Shown piece by piece: positions 1-9,564 of a stretch of 64,000 nucleotides of DNA; within the stretch, counting starts at the first letter, position 1, and each line of letters opens with the position of its first letter. This DNA is from Bacteroidetes bacterium HGW-Bacteroidetes-10 (GTDB lineage Bacteria > Bacteroidota > Bacteroidia > Bacteroidales > UBA932), in assembly GCA_002842695.1 (NCBI GenBank), contig PHDT01000002.1:108449-172448 (forward strand), given 5' to 3'. The notes under the pieces are model-generated. The model was not told where the DNA came from. It was given only the letters and a program-made list of their open reading frames with translations, and made no database searches. Made by a program: the position numbers and the translations under genes.

Positions 1-1
1 C

Positions 2-832
2 ACATTCTTCAAAGAGCTGGAACCAAACAGAATTGTGATAGATATTCACGGAGCTGCCTGCAATACAAACTGGATTACTCAGTACCTGAATCTAAAAATG
101 GTAGATTATGTAGATTACGATCAGATTGCACCGGATGTATTCAGGGTTTATATTTATCTGAAGGATGAGTACTGCTGGGGATATAAAGTGGATTATTCGG
201 GCACGAGCCTTGTTGTAACGGTTAAACACACACCAGCTCCTGCCTATAAAGGCACACTGGCCGGACTTACAATTGGAGTAGATGCCGGACACGGCGGCCC
301 GAAATCTCATGGTGCGGTAAGCCCTTCAGGTGTAAGAGAGAAAGATCTTAATCTGGCAATGACATATATGCTCAGGGCTGAACTCGAGAAACGAGGTGCA
401 AAGGTTGTGCTTAGCAGGCCGGACGATAATGATGTGGCAATGTCAGACAGAATAAAGATTTTTGCAAATGCAAATGTTGACATGATGGTCTCTGTTCACT
501 GCAACGCAGGTGGTAATCCGCTAAGACCAATGGGTACAAGCACATACTATAAACACATTGAATACAGAGAGCTTGCAAAAACAGTTCTGGAACGTCTGAC
601 GGAGCTTGATGTGAACAATTTCGGACTTATTGGAAACTTTAACTTTTCGCTTAATTCTCCCACATACTGGCCGAACATTCTGGTTGAAACAATGTTTATG
701 AGCAGTCTTCCGGATGAAGAGCTCATTTCAGACCCTCTTTTTCAGAGGATGATGATGAATAAGACTGTAAAGGGTCTTGAAGATTATATGAAAAAGGTGA
801 AAAGTTCACTTAAAAAAGGCGCAAAGAGATAA
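2..832 (+). CDS. N-acetylmuramoyl-L-alanine amidase (Amidase_3), 5' end outside window
   Basis: Zinc amidase that cuts the amide bond between N-acetylmuramic acid and the stem peptide, expected in the periplasm. The frame is open to base 2, so the GTG at 35 is probably internal and the start lies upstream. About 80 residues of beta-rich sequence (AMIN-like position) precede the Amidase_3 domain. Its landmarks are DAGHGG (first His ligand), REKDLNL (Glu ligand), SVHCNA (second His ligand) and VETMFMS, which carries the late Glu. The C-terminus is a short basic tail. uvrB starts 6 bases after the stop, so the two are probably co-transcribed. Family assignment is firm; the physiological role (cell separation or recycling) is inference. 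Confidence 0.9.
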   Translation, partial: TFFKELEPNRIVIDIHGAACNTNWITQYLNLKMVDYVDYDQIAPDVFRVYIYLKDEYCWGYKVDYSGTSLVVTVKHTPAPAYKGTLAGLTIGVDAGHGGPKSHGAVSPSGVREKDLNLAMTYMLRAELEKRGAKVVLSRPDDNDVAMSDRIKIFANANVDMMVSVHCNAGGNPLRPMGTSTYYKHIEYRELAKTVLERLTELDVNNFGLIGNFNFSLNSPTYWPNILVETMFMSSLPDEELISDPLFQRMMMNKTVKGLEDYMKKVKSSLKKGAKR

Positions 833-838
833 CCGGCA

Positions 839-2842
839 ATGGGATTTAAGTTAGTATCACAATATCAGCCAACAGGAGATCAGCCACAGGCGATTGAGGA
901 GCTTACAGCTCATTTGCAGGGTGGAATTTCTGCCATGACACTTTTAGGTGTTACCGGTTCAGGAAAGACCTTCACTATGGCCAATGTTATTGAAAAACTG
1001 CAGAGGCCTGCACTCATCCTCAGTCATAACAAGACTCTGGCTGCGCAGCTGTACGGAGAGTTCAAGGCCTTTTTTCCTGATAACGCGGTTGAGTATTTTG
1101 TGTCATATTACGACTATTATCAGCCTGAGGCATATTTGCCCACTACAGATACCTTTATTGAAAAAGATCTGAGCATAAACGATGAAATTGAGAAGCTTCG
1201 CCTCTCTGCCTCAAGTGCTCTCCTCTCTGGCCGCAAAGACATTATTGTTGTCTCAAGTGTATCCTGTCTTTACGGTATAGGGAATCCCGAAGATTTTCAC
1301 TCAAACACAATCAATATTAAAAGAGGCAAGGTCTTGTCAAGAAGTAAACTTCTTTACGCTCTGGTTGACAGTCTTTACTCCCGCAATGAGGCAGAATTCA
1401 AGAGAGGTGTATTCAGAGTAAAGGGAGATAGTGTAGACATTTATCCGGCCTATTCAGATACTGCCTTAAGGGTAATATTCTTTGGAGATGATGTTGAAAG
1501 TATAGAACTGTTTGACCCGGTTACCGGCGCACATGTTCAGGATCTTGATGAGATTTCAGTATATCCGGCAAACATCTTTGTAACAACCAAAGAGAGGCAG
1601 AAGGAGGCTATTCACCTGATTCAGGATGACCTTCTAAAACAATACAACTTTCTGAACGAAATTGGGAAGTTTGTTGAGGCCAAAAGGCTTAAGCAGAGAG
1701 TTGAATACGATCTTGAGATGATTAAGGAGATTGGCTACTGCTCCGGAATTGAAAACTATTCGAGATACTTTGACGGAAGAACTCCCGGCACCAGACCATT
1801 TTGTCTGATGGACTATTTTCCAAAAGACTTCATAACTTTTATAGATGAAAGCCACGTAACCATACCACAGATAAGGGCAATGTACGGAGGGGACAGGGCA
1901 AGAAAGGAGACACTCATTGAGTATGGGTTCCGCCTTCCTGCCGCTGCAGACAACAGACCTCTGAAGTTTGATGAGTTTGAAGCAGTAAGCGGACAAAAGG
2001 TGTTTGTCTCTGCCACACCTGCCGACTATGAACTTATGGTCTCAGAGGGGCTGGTAGTTGAACAGGTTGTAAGGCCTACAGGTCTTCTTGACCCTCCAAT
2101 AGAGGTGAGGCCAACAAAGAATCAGATTGATGACCTGCTTGAAGAGATACGAATAAGGGTAGATAAGGATGAACGTGTACTTGTTACCACACTCACAAAG
2201 AAGATGGCAGAGGAGCTGGACAAGTATCTGTCAAGAATTGATATCAGAAGCAGATATATTCATTCAGATGTTGATACAATGGAGAGAATTGAAATTCTAG
2301 AAGATTTTCAGACCGGACGATTTGATGTTCTCATTGGAGTCAACCTTCTGAGGGAGGGGCTTGACCTTCCGCAGGTTTCACTGGTTGCAATTCTGGATGC
2401 AGACAAGGAGGGATTTCTCCGCTCCGAGAGGTCGCTTACACAGACAGCAGGCCGTGCAGCAAGAAATGTGGACGGAAGGGTCATTATGTATGCAGACAGA
2501 ATTACCAATTCAATGCAGAGGACAATTGAGGAGACCGACAGACGAAGAATCAAACAGAAGGAGTATAATCTGGCTAACAACATAACTCCGCGTCAGGTTG
2601 CAAAACAGATTAGAAATGTACTGGGCAGACAGAGACTGGTTGAGGAGCCAAATCTTCCTTCAAACCCTCTGCTTGCAGATCCGGTAATGGCATATCTGAA
2701 GCCGGAAAAAATTGAGGAGGCGATAGCAGAAGCCAAACATGAAATGGAGGTAGCGGCAGCAGACCTTGATTTTCTGAGGGCGGCACGCTTCCGTGATGAG
2801 ATGAACGCACTTAAGAAACTGCTTGAAAATAAAAAACGATGA
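839..2842 (+). CDS. uvrB: UvrABC system protein B (excinuclease helicase subunit)
   Basis: Damage-verifying helicase of nucleotide excision repair; it takes DNA from UvrA and recruits UvrC. Length (667 residues) is normal. Walker A GVTGSGKT lies at about 37-44, followed by the beta-hairpin region YYDYYQPEAYLP. Then come DESHVTIPQI, the helicase C-domain (GVNLLREGLDLP, QTAGRAARN) and a C-terminal UVR motif at about residues 628-662 that would contact UvrC. The stop overlaps the start of the RelA/SpoT gene by four bases (ATGA), and uvrA follows that gene, so uvrB and uvrA are in one transcription unit separated by a stringent-response enzyme. Confidence 0.98.
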   Translation: MGFKLVSQYQPTGDQPQAIEELTAHLQGGISAMTLLGVTGSGKTFTMANVIEKLQRPALILSHNKTLAAQLYGEFKAFFPDNAVEYFVSYYDYYQPEAYLPTTDTFIEKDLSINDEIEKLRLSASSALLSGRKDIIVVSSVSCLYGIGNPEDFHSNTINIKRGKVLSRSKLLYALVDSLYSRNEAEFKRGVFRVKGDSVDIYPAYSDTALRVIFFGDDVESIELFDPVTGAHVQDLDEISVYPANIFVTTKERQKEAIHLIQDDLLKQYNFLNEIGKFVEAKRLKQRVEYDLEMIKEIGYCSGIENYSRYFDGRTPGTRPFCLMDYFPKDFITFIDESHVTIPQIRAMYGGDRARKETLIEYGFRLPAAADNRPLKFDEFEAVSGQKVFVSATPADYELMVSEGLVVEQVVRPTGLLDPPIEVRPTKNQIDDLLEEIRIRVDKDERVLVTTLTKKMAEELDKYLSRIDIRSRYIHSDVDTMERIEILEDFQTGRFDVLIGVNLLREGLDLPQVSLVAILDADKEGFLRSERSLTQTAGRAARNVDGRVIMYADRITNSMQRTIEETDRRRIKQKEYNLANNITPRQVAKQIRNVLGRQRLVEEPNLPSNPLLADPVMAYLKPEKIEEAIAEAKHEMEVAAADLDFLRAARFRDEMNALKKLLENKKR

Positions 2843-4983
2843 TTTCCGAAAAGCTTGACAAGATTTTCAGAAGCGTGCCGCCCGGGGAGAAGGAGCTGGT
2901 AGAAAACGCATATTCCATAGCTTGCCTTTCCCTTGCCCATCTTACAAGGGGAAACGGCAATCCGTTCATGGATCATGTGGTTGCGGTGGCAGAGATTGTT
3001 GCAACTGAGATGGGGCTCATGCCGCCTGCAGTAGCGGCAGTATTTCTCCATGAGGCATTCAGGCTCAATCCTGCTGCAATGGAAGAGCACAGGAAGGCTT
3101 TCGGGGAGGAGGTGCTGGTTATGGCCAGAAGTCTCAACCGTATCTCAGGCATCAAACCAAAAGATACAGGTCTGCAGGCAGAGAACTACAGAAAACTGAT
3201 TGTTTCCTACTCGACAGACCCAAGGGTGAGTCTTATAAAACTTGCAGACAGACTTGAGGTGATGAGGAGTCTGGATAACTTTACCAAGACTAACCAGATC
3301 AAAAAGGCAACAGAGACACTTCTGCTCTATGCTCCTCTTGCGCACCAGCTTGGACTCTACAATATGAAAAGCGAGATGGAGGATCTCTCTTTTAAACATA
3401 CAGACCCCGAACACTACAGGTTTATTACCAATAAGCTAAAGGCAGGAGAGCAGGACAGGAAAAGGATGACAGATTTGTTTGTCAAACCAATTGAGCTGGG
3501 ACTTAAAAAAGCTCACATAAAATACAGACTTAAAAGCAGAACCAAAACAGCATACTCAATCTGGAAAAAAATCCAGAAGCAGCAGATTCCTTTCGAAAGT
3601 GTTGCAGATATTTTTGCAATAAGGATCATTCTGGATGCACCACCAGAAAAAGAGAAGGAGCTGTGCTGGAAAGCTTATTCAATTGTAACTGAAACATACA
3701 AACCAGATACAAAAAGGCTTCGGGACTGGATAACTGTTCCAAAGACAAATGGTTATGAGTCTTTACATACAACTGTAACAACACCTCAGAACTCAGTTAT
3801 TGAAATTCAGATAAGAACAGAGAGAATGGATGAGGTTGCCGAAAGCGGCCATGCATCTCACTGGGCATACAAGGGGGTTAAACAGGTTCAGGGTCTCGAC
3901 AACTGGCTGAGCGGAGTTAAAAAAATGCTTGAATCTCCGGAGAAGAGCGATGCCTCTGCTCTGGAGGGTTTTTCACTGGACGAAATCTTTGTCTTCACAC
4001 CGGATGGTGACCTGAGAAGACTCTCCTCAGGTTCGAGCGTTCTGGACTTTGCATTTGACATTCATACCAATCTTGGGCTGAAATGTTTAGGAGCAAAGGT
4101 AAACGGAAAACCTTGTTCAATAAGGGAAAAGCTAAAGACCGGCGATGTGGTGGAAATCATAAGCCAGAAGAATCAGAAACCTTCACTGGACTGGCTTAAC
4201 TTTGTTGTCTCAAGTAAAGCAAGAGCGAAGATAAGACAGAAGGTCAAAGAGGAGGAGAGCAAATCTGCAGATGCAGGCAGGGAACTGTTCGAAAGAAGGA
4301 TGAATAACTGGAAGATGGAGAGCGATGACGAGACACTGTCATATCTTGTGAAACACTTTAAATGCAAAACAATTCCCGAGTTTTTTGCCTCCCTTGCCAC
4401 ATCACAGATTGACATTGCTGCAATTAAACCACTCATTACAGAGAGAGGGAAGGAGCAAAGTGAAACACAGAAAGAGCTGCCCCTGGTTTCTGAGCAAAAG
4501 ATTCACAGCAGTGCGTCTCAATCCTCTTCAGATTATCTGATTATTGATGAGCGACTCAATAATATTGACTTCAAACTCTCCAAATGCTGTAATCCAATTA
4601 TGGGAGACGAGGTGTTTGGATTTGTAACCATACGTGAGGGAATCAAGATTCACAGAATTGACTGCCCAAATGCTGCAAGACTTTTTGATAACTATCCCTA
4701 CAGGGTTCAGAAGGCAAGATGGAGAGAGACTGTTACATCAAACAGTTTCCAGGCTGCGCTGAGGGTAAGCGCATATGAAGAGGGGGGGCTTGGTCAGCAG
4801 ATAATGGAGATGATCTCATCACTTAACCTGCCAATGAGGCACTTTTCAATTTCGGCATCAAGGGGAACAGTCGAGGCAAAGCTGATTGTTCTTGTACCTA
4901 ATAACCAGATGCTGGACAAATTAATGTTCAACCTTAAAAAAATTAAGGGAATCAAATCCGTAAGCAGAATTTCAAATGTCTGA
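2839..4983 (+). CDS. RelA/SpoT homologue: (p)ppGpp synthetase with degenerate hydrolase domain
   Basis: Long RSH protein (714 residues): N-terminal HD region, synthetase, TGS, Cys-Cys region and C-terminal ACT. The HD region keeps His46, His71 and Asp137. The HD pair is His71-Glu72, and the Glu-Asp expected three to four residues later reads Arg75-Leu76, so hydrolase activity is probably lost. The synthetase looks intact: RTKTAYSIWKKI, ADIFAIRII, NGYESLHTTV (about 304-313) and EIQIRTERM. TGS starts near residue 381 (DEIFVFTPDGD). A LSKCCNPIMGD segment precedes ACT. This suggests a RelA-type, synthesis-only enzyme, with a separate bifunctional Rel elsewhere. It overlaps uvrB by 4 and uvrA by 8 bases, implying translational coupling with DNA repair. 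Confidence 0.93.
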   Translation: MISEKLDKIFRSVPPGEKELVENAYSIACLSLAHLTRGNGNPFMDHVVAVAEIVATEMGLMPPAVAAVFLHEAFRLNPAAMEEHRKAFGEEVLVMARSLNRISGIKPKDTGLQAENYRKLIVSYSTDPRVSLIKLADRLEVMRSLDNFTKTNQIKKATETLLLYAPLAHQLGLYNMKSEMEDLSFKHTDPEHYRFITNKLKAGEQDRKRMTDLFVKPIELGLKKAHIKYRLKSRTKTAYSIWKKIQKQQIPFESVADIFAIRIILDAPPEKEKELCWKAYSIVTETYKPDTKRLRDWITVPKTNGYESLHTTVTTPQNSVIEIQIRTERMDEVAESGHASHWAYKGVKQVQGLDNWLSGVKKMLESPEKSDASALEGFSLDEIFVFTPDGDLRRLSSGSSVLDFAFDIHTNLGLKCLGAKVNGKPCSIREKLKTGDVVEIISQKNQKPSLDWLNFVVSSKARAKIRQKVKEEESKSADAGRELFERRMNNWKMESDDETLSYLVKHFKCKTIPEFFASLATSQIDIAAIKPLITERGKEQSETQKELPLVSEQKIHSSASQSSSDYLIIDERLNNIDFKLSKCCNPIMGDEVFGFVTIREGIKIHRIDCPNAARLFDNYPYRVQKARWRETVTSNSFQAALRVSAYEEGGLGQQIMEMISSLNLPMRHFSISASRGTVEAKLIVLVPNNQMLDKLMFNLKKIKGIKSVSRISNV

Positions 4984-7795
4984 AAACTATATAAATATTA
5001 AGGGCGCAAGGGTAAATAACCTTAAAAACCTGGATGTGAAAATTCCAAGGGATAAATTGGTTGTGATTTCAGGAATCTCCGGTTCAGGAAAATCGAGTCT
5101 GGCATTTGACACTGTTTTTGCCGAGGGGCAGAGGCGTTTTGTTGAGAGTTTGTCATCTTTTGCCCGCCAGTTTCTGGGGAGAATGTCCAAGCCGGATGTT
5201 GATGAGATTTCCGGCATTCCGCCTGCAATTGCAATTGAACAGAAGGTTAATACAAGAAATCCCCGGTCAACAGTTGGAACCACAACCGAGATCTACGACT
5301 ATCTGAGGCTTCTCTATGCAAGGATAGGAAAAACATATTCTCCGGTAAGCGGTGAGGAGGTAAAACGCCATTCGGTTAATGATGTCGTTAAATATATTCT
5401 TTCGCTTCCGGTAAACTCCCCGGTTTACATATTGGTTCCCCTGAACCTGAGAATGGATGACACCCAGGTTGAAAAGTTGCTAAAGCTAAAGGAGGAGGGC
5501 TTTACCCGGCTCTTTTCGGACGGAGAGATTCTCAGAATTGATGATATACTTAAGAATACCACAGAGTTCTCAGCAGATGTTTCTCTTCTTGTAGACAGGG
5601 TTATGAGAGATGAGAGCGACGAACTCACACAGCGTCTGCAGGATTCACTGCATACAGCATTTTCAATAAGTGCTTCTGAGGGAGCCGAGCGTGGAGCAGT
5701 TCTGATTGGAAGCGGGAAAAAGGGTGATGAACCGCTTTACTTTTCAACTCTTTTTGAGGCCGATGGAATAACCTTTGAGGAGCCAACAGAGCTTCTGTTC
5801 AGTTTTAATAATCCTCTGGGAGCATGTCCTGAGTGCTCGGGCTATGGTAAAGTGCTTGGAATAGATGAAAATCTGGTAGTTCCGGACACATCTCTTTCTG
5901 TTTATCAGGAGGCTGTCGCCTGCTGGAGAGGCGATACCATGAAGGCTTTCAATGATAAACTGATAATGAACGCAGAGAAGTTTGGATTTCCTGTACATAA
6001 ACCTTTCTATCAGCTTACATCTGAGCAAAAACTTCTGTTATGGACAGGCAACGAGTATTTCGAAGGACTCAACGATTTTTTCAAGATTCTGGATGAAAAC
6101 AAATATAAGGTTCAGTACAGGATAATGAAGAGCCGTTATACCGGAAAGAGCGTCTGCCCTTCGTGCAGGGGGGCAAGGCTAAGAAAGGAGGCTCTCTATG
6201 TTAAGGTGGGTGGCAAGACTATCAATGACCTGCTGGAGATGAATATTGGCGACCTGAGGGCATTTATTGGAGAACTTAAGCTTGATGAATATGACAAGAA
6301 GGTTGCCGAAAGGGCCTTCAAAGAGCTTTCAGACAGACTTGACTACATCAATTCTGTTGGATTGTCCTACCTTACTCTCAACAGGCCGTCAAATACCTTG
6401 AGCGGAGGAGAGAGTCAGCGTATAAATCTGGTGAGTTCACTCGGCAGCAGCCTGGTTGGCTCCCTTTATGTACTCGACGAACCAAGTATCGGCCTTCACC
6501 CCAGAGATACCATGAGACTTATCTCAGTAATTAACCGCCTGAGGGATCTTGGAAATACAGTGCTAATTGTGGAGCATGATGAGGAGATAATTCTGTCGGC
6601 AGATCAGTTAATTGATATTGGACCACTGGCAGGTATTCACGGGGGAGAGCTGGTTTATCAGGGGAAGGCGAGCACAGAGGCAACTGAAGAGGAGTGCAAT
6701 AAGAGCCTTACTCTTGCATTTCTGTCAGGCAGGCAGCAGATTGAACTGCCTTCGAGAAGACGGGACTGGAGCTGCAGCATTGAGGTAGTGGGAGCATATG
6801 AACATAATCTTCGCGAAATTGATGTCAAGTTTCCGCTGAGAGTTTTTACAGCAATTACCGGAGTCAGCGGCTCTGGAAAATCTACTCTTGTAAAGGATAT
6901 TCTCTATCCGGCACTCTACAGGCGTATTCATCAGCTTGGGGATAAGCCGGGAGCCCACAAAGAGCTGAGGGGCGATCTGGATAAAATAACAGCGGTTGAG
7001 TATATTGATCAGAACCCGATTGGAAAATCGACAAGGTCAAATCCTGCAACTTATCTGAAAGTTTACGACGAGATAAGAAAGCTTTTTTCTGAACAGCCAT
7101 ATGCCAAGGCAAATGGTTACGGACACTCGCACTTCTCATTTAATATTGACGGAGGGCGTTGCCCGGAATGCCAGGGAGAGGGAGTCATCAAAATTGAAAT
7201 GCAGTTCATGGCAGATGTCCAGATGGTTTGTGACTCTTGCCACGGAAAGAGATTCAAGGAGGATATTCTTGAGGTCCGTTATAAGGACTATAATATAAAC
7301 GACGTACTTAACATGAGCGTAGAGGAGGCGATTAACTTTTTCTCAGCTCAGAAGGAGGCTACAGCCAGAAGGATTGCCGAAAAACTCGGCCCGCTTAAGG
7401 CCGTTGGTCTCTCTTATGTTCAGCTGGGACAGAGCAGCAGCAGTCTGAGCGGCGGAGAGAGTCAGAGGGTAAAACTGGCTTCGTTCCTGAGCAAGGAGAG
7501 CAGTTCAGGTTCAATCCTCTTTATCTTTGATGAGCCAACAACAGGACTTCACTTTTTTGATATCAGAAAACTGATGGATGCCTTTAACGAGCTTATTGCC
7601 AGGGGGCACACAATTGTTGTTGTTGAACACAATATGGATGTCGTTAAATGTGCAGACTGGATTATTGATCTTGGCCCCGATGCCGGAGATGCAGGCGGAG
7701 AGGTGGTATTTGCAGGTAAACCTGAAGATCTTGTTAATTTAAAGGGAAATCATACTGCAAGAGCTCTTGAAAAGAAATTAAGAGATAAGATATGA
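4976..7795 (+). CDS. uvrA: UvrABC system protein A (excinuclease ATPase subunit)
   Basis: DNA damage sensor of nucleotide excision repair, a tandem ABC ATPase of 939 residues, the usual length. The first Walker A is GISGSGKS (about 33-40), the second GVSGSGKS (about 629-636). Both signature motifs (LSGGESQR) and both DEPS/DEPT Walker B regions are present. Zinc-binding Cys pairs appear in [18 protein letters not shown] and the last module CPECQGEG...CDSCHGK. The early Cys/His module of enteric UvrA is replaced by [11 protein letters not shown], a form I associate with Bacteroidetes UvrA. Its start overlaps the RSH stop by 8 bases, and the next gene overlaps its stop by 4, so all sit in one operon. 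Confidence 0.97.
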   Translation: MSENYINIKGARVNNLKNLDVKIPRDKLVVISGISGSGKSSLAFDTVFAEGQRRFVESLSSFARQFLGRMSKPDVDEISGIPPAIAIEQKVNTRNPRSTVGTTTEIYDYLRLLYARIGKTYSPVSGEEVKRHSVNDVVKYILSLPVNSPVYILVPLNLRMDDTQVEKLLKLKEEGFTRLFSDGEILRIDDILKNTTEFSADVSLLVDRVMRDESDELTQRLQDSLHTAFSISASEGAERGAVLIGSGKKGDEPLYFSTLFEADGITFEEPTELLFSFNNPLGACPECSGYGKVLGIDENLVVPDTSLSVYQEAVACWRGDTMKAFNDKLIMNAEKFGFPVHKPFYQLTSEQKLLLWTGNEYFEGLNDFFKILDENKYKVQYRIMKSRYTGKSVCPSCRGARLRKEALYVKVGGKTINDLLEMNIGDLRAFIGELKLDEYDKKVAERAFKELSDRLDYINSVGLSYLTLNRPSNTLSGGESQRINLVSSLGSSLVGSLYVLDEPSIGLHPRDTMRLISVINRLRDLGNTVLIVEHDEEIILSADQLIDIGPLAGIHGGELVYQGKASTEATEEECNKSLTLAFLSGRQQIELPSRRRDWSCSIEVVGAYEHNLREIDVKFPLRVFTAITGVSGSGKSTLVKDILYPALYRRIHQLGDKPGAHKELRGDLDKITAVEYIDQNPIGKSTRSNPATYLKVYDEIRKLFSEQPYAKANGYGHSHFSFNIDGGRCPECQGEGVIKIEMQFMADVQMVCDSCHGKRFKEDILEVRYKDYNINDVLNMSVEEAINFFSAQKEATARRIAEKLGPLKAVGLSYVQLGQSSSSLSGGESQRVKLASFLSKESSSGSILFIFDEPTTGLHFFDIRKLMDAFNELIARGHTIVVVEHNMDVVKCADWIIDLGPDAGDAGGEVVFAGKPEDLVNLKGNHTARALEKKLRDKI

Positions 7796-8553
7796 AAATA
7801 AAGGGTGTAATACTTTTTATACTGGCCGCGGCTTTTCTGAGCAATACCCTGTTTGCACAGCAGGAGCCGGTTGTGAGGTGGAGTTTTGCACCTCAGGTTG
7901 GAACAGATATTGGGGTTACACTACCTTATCCGATAAGTAAAATTGAGGGGAGTTTTAATCCCTACCCCGATATACTCCCTTCGCTTGGAGCAAGAACAAC
8001 ATTCAGATTCAGGGATGGGTGGACATTTGCTGCGGAGGTAACATACAAAACAGTGGCAATGACTGCAGACGCAAGGGTAGAGAATCAGAAAATGAGAGGG
8101 GGAGCCGACGGGTCAGACCAGTATTTCACAGGGACAGCGTTTATGGAGAGCTCTTTTACTCAGCTTGAGGTTCCGTTGTATCTCAAATATATGTTTGGCA
8201 AAAGCCGCAGTCACAGAGTACTGATAGGTGGCTACTATTCGTACATCCTCGATGCAAAATTTGTTTCGGAGGCCAGGAAAGGTTTTATTGGAGCTGCACC
8301 TGATAATGCAGATGACCTGATAACTCCTGATAATCCAAGGAGAATGGATTTCTCCGGAGATCTTTCCGGATGGGATATTGGAGTATTGGTTGGATATGAG
8401 CTTGGAATAAACTCAAAACTCAATATGGGTATAAGGGTTATGACCGGTGTTAAGGATATTTTCAGAAACGAGTCGCCCTTCGAAAACAGCATGATTCACC
8501 TCAGGGGAACTCTGGTTGTAAGTTACAATATTTTTGAAACAGGTAACAGATAG
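7792..8553 (+). CDS. Secreted outer membrane beta-barrel protein (PorT-like), unknown role
   Basis: Begins with a clear signal peptide (about 23 residues, ending LFAQ), followed by alternating polar/aromatic strands such as TTFRFRDGWTFAAEVTYKT and QLEVPLYLKYMFG. Late strands read WDIGVLVGYELGINSKLNMGIRV, the pattern of a small 8-10 strand outer membrane barrel. The last residues VVSYNIF fit a terminal beta-strand, although F is not the very last residue. The start codon overlaps the uvrA stop by four bases, so it is translated from the same message, an odd partner for repair genes. The family is typical of Bacteroidetes, but no function can be read from the sequence. Confidence 0.75.
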   Translation: MKIKGVILFILAAAFLSNTLFAQQEPVVRWSFAPQVGTDIGVTLPYPISKIEGSFNPYPDILPSLGARTTFRFRDGWTFAAEVTYKTVAMTADARVENQKMRGGADGSDQYFTGTAFMESSFTQLEVPLYLKYMFGKSRSHRVLIGGYYSYILDAKFVSEARKGFIGAAPDNADDLITPDNPRRMDFSGDLSGWDIGVLVGYELGINSKLNMGIRVMTGVKDIFRNESPFENSMIHLRGTLVVSYNIFETGNR

Positions 8554-8554
8554 A

Positions 8555-9511
8555 TTAATAGGAGAGGCTCATGTGGTAAATGTGATAGAACAGCAGCCTT
8601 GTTCTCTCTGCAAGCACCGGGTAGTTAATGAAGTAGTGATCGTCAGTGGTTTTGTATGTGTGCATGTGTATGCCTGAGGTCACCAAAACAGAAGGGATGC
8701 CTTTTTTTGAAAAAGTATACTGGTCGCTTGACCTGAAGAAAAGTTCTGCAAATGAAGGGCTCTTATAGAAAGAGTAATCAAGTTCAAATCCCGTTTCATA
8801 GAATCTGTTTGCAGCATCCAGTTTGGTTGTAATGAAATGCCTGTTTTTTCTCTCTCCCAAAACCAGCATGTATTTTTCGTTTTTGCCGGGAGGTGCGAAA
8901 GTTGTTCCTATTTGGTCAATGTTAATGTTGCACACAATTTTTCTGGCCGGAACAGGAAGTCGCTTGATAAACTCCTCTGAACCGGCAAGATTGTGCTCTT
9001 TTCCGTCAAGAAGAAGAAAAATTATATTCTTTTTTAAATTCACAGAGCTGGTTCTGAGTTTGGAGAAGAGGTTTGCAAGAGTCATTACCACAGTCACTCC
9101 TGAGGCATTGTCATCTGCACCATTGTATATGTTGCCGTTCATTTTGCCAAGGTGATCGTAATGTGCAGATACCACGATATACTCCTCTGAATAGCCGTTT
9201 GCCAGAATTACTCCTGCGATGTTTCTGCCGGTAAGAGAATCCATTTTGAAAGTCTGAACATAGCTGGAGTTATAGAACGGAATCAGATCCCATTTTTCAA
9301 ACAGATTGTTTGCAAGGGCAATTGTCATAAGTGCTCCGTTGCCGTTTGAGGCACGTCCCTCCATTCTGTCATCTGCCAAAAAAGAGAGGAGTCCCTTCTG
9401 ATACTCCTCGTCAAAAGATGATGCTATCCTTTTGAGTTCAGATGTCTGACCTCTGAGGGGAAGAGTGAAGAGCAGCAGCAATAATAAGAGAGGAGCGGAA
9501 GAGTACTTCAT
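8555..9511 (-). CDS. M28-family peptidase-like protein with degenerate catalytic residues
   Basis: Secreted 318-residue protein with an N-terminal signal peptide and an M28 zinc-peptidase fold: AHYDHLG (His117), GADDNASG (Asp133/134), NINIDQIG (Asp199) and SSDQYTF near the end. Two key sites differ. The usual Glu-Glu pair (general base plus zinc ligand) reads Lys171-Glu172. The final ligand motif, normally YHT..DD, reads TYKTTDDH, so the last His ligand appears to be Tyr, with other His residues nearby. By family knowledge this would cripple aminopeptidase activity; the alignment is by eye. It is divergent from mtgA and convergent with the outer membrane protein gene with 1 base between them. 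It could be a binding protein or an altered enzyme. Confidence 0.8.
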   Translation of the reverse strand: MKYSSAPLLLLLLLFTLPLRGQTSELKRIASSFDEEYQKGLLSFLADDRMEGRASNGNGALMTIALANNLFEKWDLIPFYNSSYVQTFKMDSLTGRNIAGVILANGYSEEYIVVSAHYDHLGKMNGNIYNGADDNASGVTVVMTLANLFSKLRTSSVNLKKNIIFLLLDGKEHNLAGSEEFIKRLPVPARKIVCNINIDQIGTTFAPPGKNEKYMLVLGERKNRHFITTKLDAANRFYETGFELDYSFYKSPSFAELFFRSSDQYTFSKKGIPSVLVTSGIHMHTYKTTDDHYFINYPVLAERTRLLFYHIYHMSLSY

Positions 9512-9522
9512 TTATAATTCGT

Positions 9523-9530
9523 TATATTTG
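9523..9530 (+). promoter_or_regulatory. Candidate -7 box for mtgA
   Basis: TATATTTG on the plus strand, 27 bases before the mtgA ATG, matches TAnnTTTG. No good TTG was found at the usual upstream distance, so this is weaker than the paired boxes elsewhere. Confidence 0.35.
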
Positions 9531-9531
9531 T

Positions 9532-9564
9532 CAAAAATAAACTATTTAGAGATAACAATGCAAA
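9532..9564 (-). promoter_or_regulatory. Candidate promoter of the M28-like gene
   Basis: On the minus strand a -7 box TATTTTTG (9532-9539) matches the Bacteroidetes consensus TAnnTTTG. A TTTG lies about 21 bases upstream (9561-9564), and the ATG follows about 20 bases downstream. The spacing fits; there is no other support. Confidence 0.45.

Noticed and set aside
9465..9557. Longer start for mtgA
   Set aside because: It would overlap the divergent gene's signal peptide and add residues not seen in the family; the ATG at 9558 follows the candidate -7 box.
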